Positions 7,150 through 9,540 of a stretch of DNA of 9,540 nucleotides are shown here, piece by piece (within the stretch, counting starts at the first letter, position 1; each line of letters begins with the position of its first letter). The notes below the pieces were generated by a model, which made no database searches, was not told where the DNA came from, and worked only from the letters and a program-made list of their open reading frames with translations. The stretch is from assembly GCA_036265385.1 (NCBI GenBank), contig DATAPD010000074.1:1-9540 (forward strand), written 5' to 3'. The stretch comes from DATAPD01 sp036265385. Lineage in GTDB: Bacteria; Acidobacteriota; Terriglobia; Terriglobales; Acidobacteriaceae. Both the position numbers and the translations under genes were made by a program.

Positions 7150-7476
7150 TTCGTAAAACGTCACGCGACCTTACTACAGATGCACGGCTTCAATCAGGCG
7201 ATTCGGGCCGCTTCGGGGACAAGGCCCGCAACGGGCAAACTGTGGTATGGCTGCGCTCTCACCAGCCTAGCCTGTTCCAACCTCAAACAACTTAGACGAT
7301 TCAGCAGGGAGCAATATCTTCCGCGAACAGCGGTGCGGCCGAATAGCCTCGCTCCCGCGTAACTTACCGAAGAGCATGTCCTCGTGAAGCCGAAGCGTCA
7401 GAAAATAGCCGAATTCGGCCCATTTTGCACAACCGCCGGATTTCCTTCGCCTTTTTAGGGCTGATCCGAGCGGGAC

Positions 7477-7493
7477 AGGTACTTAGGTTACTT
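7477..7493. repeat. Tandem direct repeat AGGTACTT / AGGTTACTT
   Basis: AGGTACTT (7477-7484) is followed immediately by AGGTTACTT (7485-7493), a direct repeat with one inserted T. It lies about 125 nt before pilB. Adjacent direct repeats of this size can be paired half-sites for a regulator, but chance cannot be excluded. Confidence 0.3.
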
Positions 7494-7509
7494 TTGCGCT
7501 GGGCCGATT

Positions 7510-7532
7510 GCGATGACAATTTGTGTCAACGC
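7510..7532. promoter_or_regulatory. Spaced inverted repeat upstream of pilB, candidate operator
   Basis: The layout is GCG-A-TGACA (7510-7518), a 5-base centre, then TGTCA-A-CGC (7524-7532). The arms match at 8 of 9 positions each side; the only mismatch is A opposite A. The symmetry, 23-bp size and AT-rich centre suit a dimeric helix-turn-helix protein, possibly the Fis-type domain of the neighbouring NtrX-like regulator. That link is inference. It lies 84 nt before the pilB ATG. Confidence 0.4.
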
Positions 7533-7615
7533 GACGCCACTGCAACCCCACAGCAGCATCGCGCCAGCTAAGACGTCAGCGATATCTCTCTGCTCAGCAG
7601 ACAGGAGTTCGACGT

Positions 7616-9328
7616 ATGTCGCAACGGCTGGGTGATCTTCTGGTTAAAGAGAAGGTAATCACCCCGGAGCAGTTGTCACAGGCAAGCAAGGTCCAGAAAG
7701 AGACAAACTGTCGCTTGGGCTCGGCCCTGGTGAAGTTGGGGTTCCTTTCGGATGAAGACGTCACGAATTTTCTCTCTCGTCAGTACGGCGTTCCCGCCAT
7801 CAATCTCAGCTACTTTGAAATCGATCCAGCGGTTGTAAAGCTCATCCCATTCGAGACTGCGAAGCGCTACCAGATTCTGCCGCTAAGCCGGGTGGGAGCT
7901 TCTCTGACCATCGCCATGGTGGATCCCACCAATGTGTTTGCCATGGACGACATCAAGTTCATGACCGGCTTCAATATTGAGCCGGTGGTCGCCTCAGAGA
8001 GTTCGATCAACGAGGGCATAGAAAAGGCGTACGGCACTAACAACCAGGAAGAACTCGAGACGGTCATGCAGTCAATGACGGATCTCGACGCCGATGTCGA
8101 ATTGCAGTCGGAAGAGCAAGAGATGGAATTGGCCGACCTGGAGAGGGCGGCCGATGAGGCTCCCATCGTCAAGTTGGTTAACCTCGTCTTAACCGATGCG
8201 GTGAAGCGCGGGGCCAGCGACATCCACATGGAGCCCTACGAGAAAGAATTCCGCGTTCGGTTCCGCATTGATGGCGTGCTGCAAAGCATCATGACGCCTC
8301 CGCTGAAGTTGAAGGACGCGATCACGTCCCGCGTGAAGATCATGTCGAAGCTCGATATCAGCGAAAAGCGGCTGCCGCAAGACGGACGCATCATGCTGAA
8401 GATGAATATCGGGGGCAGGAAGAAACAACTCGATTTCCGCGTGAGCACGCTTCCGACGTTGTGGGGCGAAAAGATCGTAATGCGGTTGCTCGACAAAGAG
8501 AACTTGCGGCTGGACATGACGAAACTGGGATTCGAGCCCGAATCACTGGTCAAGTTTGAGAAAGCGATTTTGAAGCCGTATGGGATGGTGCTGGTCACGG
8601 GACCAACAGGCTCCGGAAAAACGAATACCTTGTACTCCTCGATTGCCCGATTAAACCAGCCCGATACCAACATCATGACGGCGGAAGACCCGGTCGAGTT
8701 CCAGTTGCAGGGTGTCAATCAGGTGCAGATGAAGGAACAGATTGGTCTGAACTTCGCCGCCGCATTGCGCGCTTTCCTGCGCCAGGATCCGAACATCATC
8801 CTGGTTGGCGAGATTCGAGACTTTGAGACGGCAGAGATTGCAATCAAAGCGGCGCTAACGGGTCACCTGGTTCTCTCCACGCTTCACACCAACGGTGCCC
8901 CCGAGACCATCACGCGTCTCATGAACATGGGCATCGAGCCATTTCTGGTTGCGACTTCGGTTCACCTTATCTGTGCTCAGCGCCTGGTGCGGCGTATCTG
9001 TAAGGACTGCGCCGAAGTGATGGAAGTTCCTTATCAGACTCTGATTGAAGAAGGGTACAGCCCCGAAGAAGCCAAGACCGTGAAGATTCAGAAGGGAAAG
9101 GGATGCGCGACCTGCAACAACACCGGTTACAAGGGACGTACTGGTTTGTACGAAGTCATGGAAGTCGACGAGGAAATCAAAGAACTGGTGCTGGTGGGCG
9201 CGTCGGCGGTCGAACTGAAAAAGAAGGCGATCGAGCGCGGCATGTTCACTCTGCGACGCAGCGGATTGATCAAAGTCGCACTAGGAATGACCACGCTTGA
9301 AGAAGTGGCTCGCGAAACAATTCACTAA
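7616..9328 (+). CDS. pilB: Type IV pilus assembly (extension) ATPase PilB
   Basis: A 570-residue cytoplasmic hexameric ATPase that powers pilin polymerisation at the inner-membrane platform. The N-terminal MshEN-type domain has two tandem RLG-x2-L repeats (RLGDLLV from 4, RLGSALV from 33), the fold that binds c-di-GMP in related proteins. The core has Walker A GPTGSGKT (329-336), Asp box TAEDPVE (355-361), Walker B ILVGEIRD (395-402) and His box TGHLVLSTLHTN (415-426). A zinc-binding tetracysteine (C462, C465, C497, C500) separates PilB-type from PilT-type ATPases. The ATG at 7616 is chosen because AGGAG (7603-7607) lies 8 nt upstream and MSQRLGDLLV is the usual family N-terminus. The longer frame from 7523 adds 31 unconserved residues and crosses an inverted repeat. 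pilT follows after 33 nt, so the two form the start of a pil operon. The GspE secretion ATPase is the alternative; the PilT neighbour favours PilB. Confidence 0.96.
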   Translation: MSQRLGDLLVKEKVITPEQLSQASKVQKETNCRLGSALVKLGFLSDEDVTNFLSRQYGVPAINLSYFEIDPAVVKLIPFETAKRYQILPLSRVGASLTIAMVDPTNVFAMDDIKFMTGFNIEPVVASESSINEGIEKAYGTNNQEELETVMQSMTDLDADVELQSEEQEMELADLERAADEAPIVKLVNLVLTDAVKRGASDIHMEPYEKEFRVRFRIDGVLQSIMTPPLKLKDAITSRVKIMSKLDISEKRLPQDGRIMLKMNIGGRKKQLDFRVSTLPTLWGEKIVMRLLDKENLRLDMTKLGFEPESLVKFEKAILKPYGMVLVTGPTGSGKTNTLYSSIARLNQPDTNIMTAEDPVEFQLQGVNQVQMKEQIGLNFAAALRAFLRQDPNIILVGEIRDFETAEIAIKAALTGHLVLSTLHTNGAPETITRLMNMGIEPFLVATSVHLICAQRLVRRICKDCAEVMEVPYQTLIEEGYSPEEAKTVKIQKGKGCATCNNTGYKGRTGLYEVMEVDEEIKELVLVGASAVELKKKAIERGMFTLRRSGLIKVALGMTTLEEVARETIH

Positions 9329-9361
9329 TCCTGTGGTTCTCGAAGAAAGGGAAACCGAATT

Positions 9362-9540
9362 ATGTCGCTCTCGTTAAGCGATCTGTTGAAGAGAATGCTG
9401 GAGATGGGAGGCAGTGACCTTCACATCACCACCAACTCGCCGCCGCAAGTCCGCGTACACGGGCACTTGAACCCGCTCGACCTGCCACAGCTGACGCCTT
9501 CAGAAACGAAACAGTTGGCCTACAGCGTAATGACCGACTC
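9362..9540 (+). CDS. pilT: Type IV pilus retraction ATPase PilT, 5' part; C-terminus outside window
   Basis: Only the first 59 residues are inside the window. They match the PilT N-terminal domain: LLKRMLEMGGSDLHIT (8-23), then SPPQVRVHGHL (26-36) and LTPSETKQLAYSVM (44-57). This domain packs on the RecA-like ATPase core of the hexamer that depolymerises pili for twitching motility and DNA uptake. The ATG at 9362 has AGGGA (9348-9352) 9 nt upstream. It follows pilB by 33 nt on the same strand with no terminator between, so the two are probably co-transcribed. The catalytic motifs lie beyond the window, so PilT cannot be separated from its paralogue PilU by sequence here. Confidence 0.93.
   Translation, partial: MSLSLSDLLKRMLEMGGSDLHITTNSPPQVRVHGHLNPLDLPQLTPSETKQLAYSVMTD

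Larger units (their letters stand above)
7110..7615. other. Divergent intergenic region between ntrY and pilB (506 bp)
   Basis: No convincing gene lies here. An open + strand frame running through to 7362 is mostly the complement of ntrY and lacks a plausible start. Near ntrY it holds that gene's -10 box and ribosome binding site. In the middle, CGGGCC (7204-7209), GGCCCG (7223-7228) and CGGGC (7232-7236) could form mutually exclusive hairpins. A perfect 12-bp palindrome, GCCGAATTCGGC, lies at 7408-7419. Towards pilB are an AGGTACTT/AGGTTACTT direct repeat (7477-7493) and a spaced inverted repeat (7510-7532). I found no good sigma-70 pair and no GG-N10-GC sigma-54 promoter oriented toward pilB. 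No tRNA was seen. Confidence 0.5.

Noticed and set aside
7240..7260. Possible sigma-54 promoter at TGGTATGGCTGCGC
   Set aside because: The GG to GC spacing is 9, not 10, and the -12 element does not read TTGC.
7220..7285. GGGCAAAC resembling the conserved core of a GEMM (c-di-GMP) riboswitch, tempting because it lies upstream of pilB
   Set aside because: The second conserved block (GGACGCAAAGCC type) and the GAAA tetraloop receptor arrangement are missing, and it lies nearly 400 nt from the start codon.
6958..7362. 134-codon + strand frame crossing the ntrY start
   Set aside because: About 40 percent is the complement of ntrY, its remainder runs through the promoter region, and the product has no recognisable features.
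7523..7615. Longer PilB N-terminus starting at 7523
   Set aside because: The added 31 residues are unlike any PilB N-terminus, start inside an inverted repeat and lack a ribosome binding site. The ATG at 7616 has AGGAG at good spacing.
8236..8718. 160-codon - strand frame within pilB
   Set aside because: It is the complement of the conserved PilB core and shows no coding features of its own.

Overview
The window looks like ordinary chromosomal sequence from a free-living Gram-negative bacterium with type IV pili. The mix of genes suggests an acidobacterium of the Terriglobia or Koribacter type: hisS, a secreted DUF4440 protein, era, an RsbW-type anti-sigma kinase, an NtrY/NtrX-type two-component pair and pilB-pilT. 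The taxonomic guess rests on gene content and protein style only and is moderate to weak. No mobile element, CRISPR array, tRNA, rRNA or phage gene was seen. Coding density is high, and nothing in the reading frames or base composition suggests recent transfer.

Layout, left to right. A block on the + strand holds the 3' part of hisS (its N-terminus lies outside the window), a small secreted NTF2-like/DUF4440 protein, the ribosome-assembly GTPase era, and an RsbW/SpoIIAB-like anti-sigma kinase that is probably co-transcribed with era. This block meets a convergent block on the - strand across a gap of only 28 bp. The - strand block is one operon, ntrY then ntrX, whose reading frames overlap by 8 nt. 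A divergent intergenic region of about 500 bp follows, and then pilB and the start of pilT on the + strand.

How the genes work together. hisS and era are housekeeping genes (histidine charging; 16S rRNA and 30S maturation). The RsbW-like protein should sequester a sigma factor, but no partner sigma or anti-anti-sigma gene is visible here. The NtrY-like kinase has four membrane segments, HAMP, PAS, HisKA and HATPase domains, and should phosphorylate the NtrX-like regulator. Its gene is transcribed away from pilB-pilT, the extension and retraction ATPases of the type IV pilus, so a regulatory link to pili is possible but unproven.

The most notable observation is in the NtrX-like regulator. It has intact Walker A, Walker B, arginine-finger and Fis-type DNA-binding elements, but the sigma-54 contact loop reads ASFAGA where the family has GAFTGA. 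Other points worth checking are a partly degenerate first c-di-GMP-binding motif in PilB, inverted and direct repeats upstream of pilB, and hairpins at gene ends, including one that starts on the era stop codon. I did not find strong evidence for an undescribed multi-gene system.
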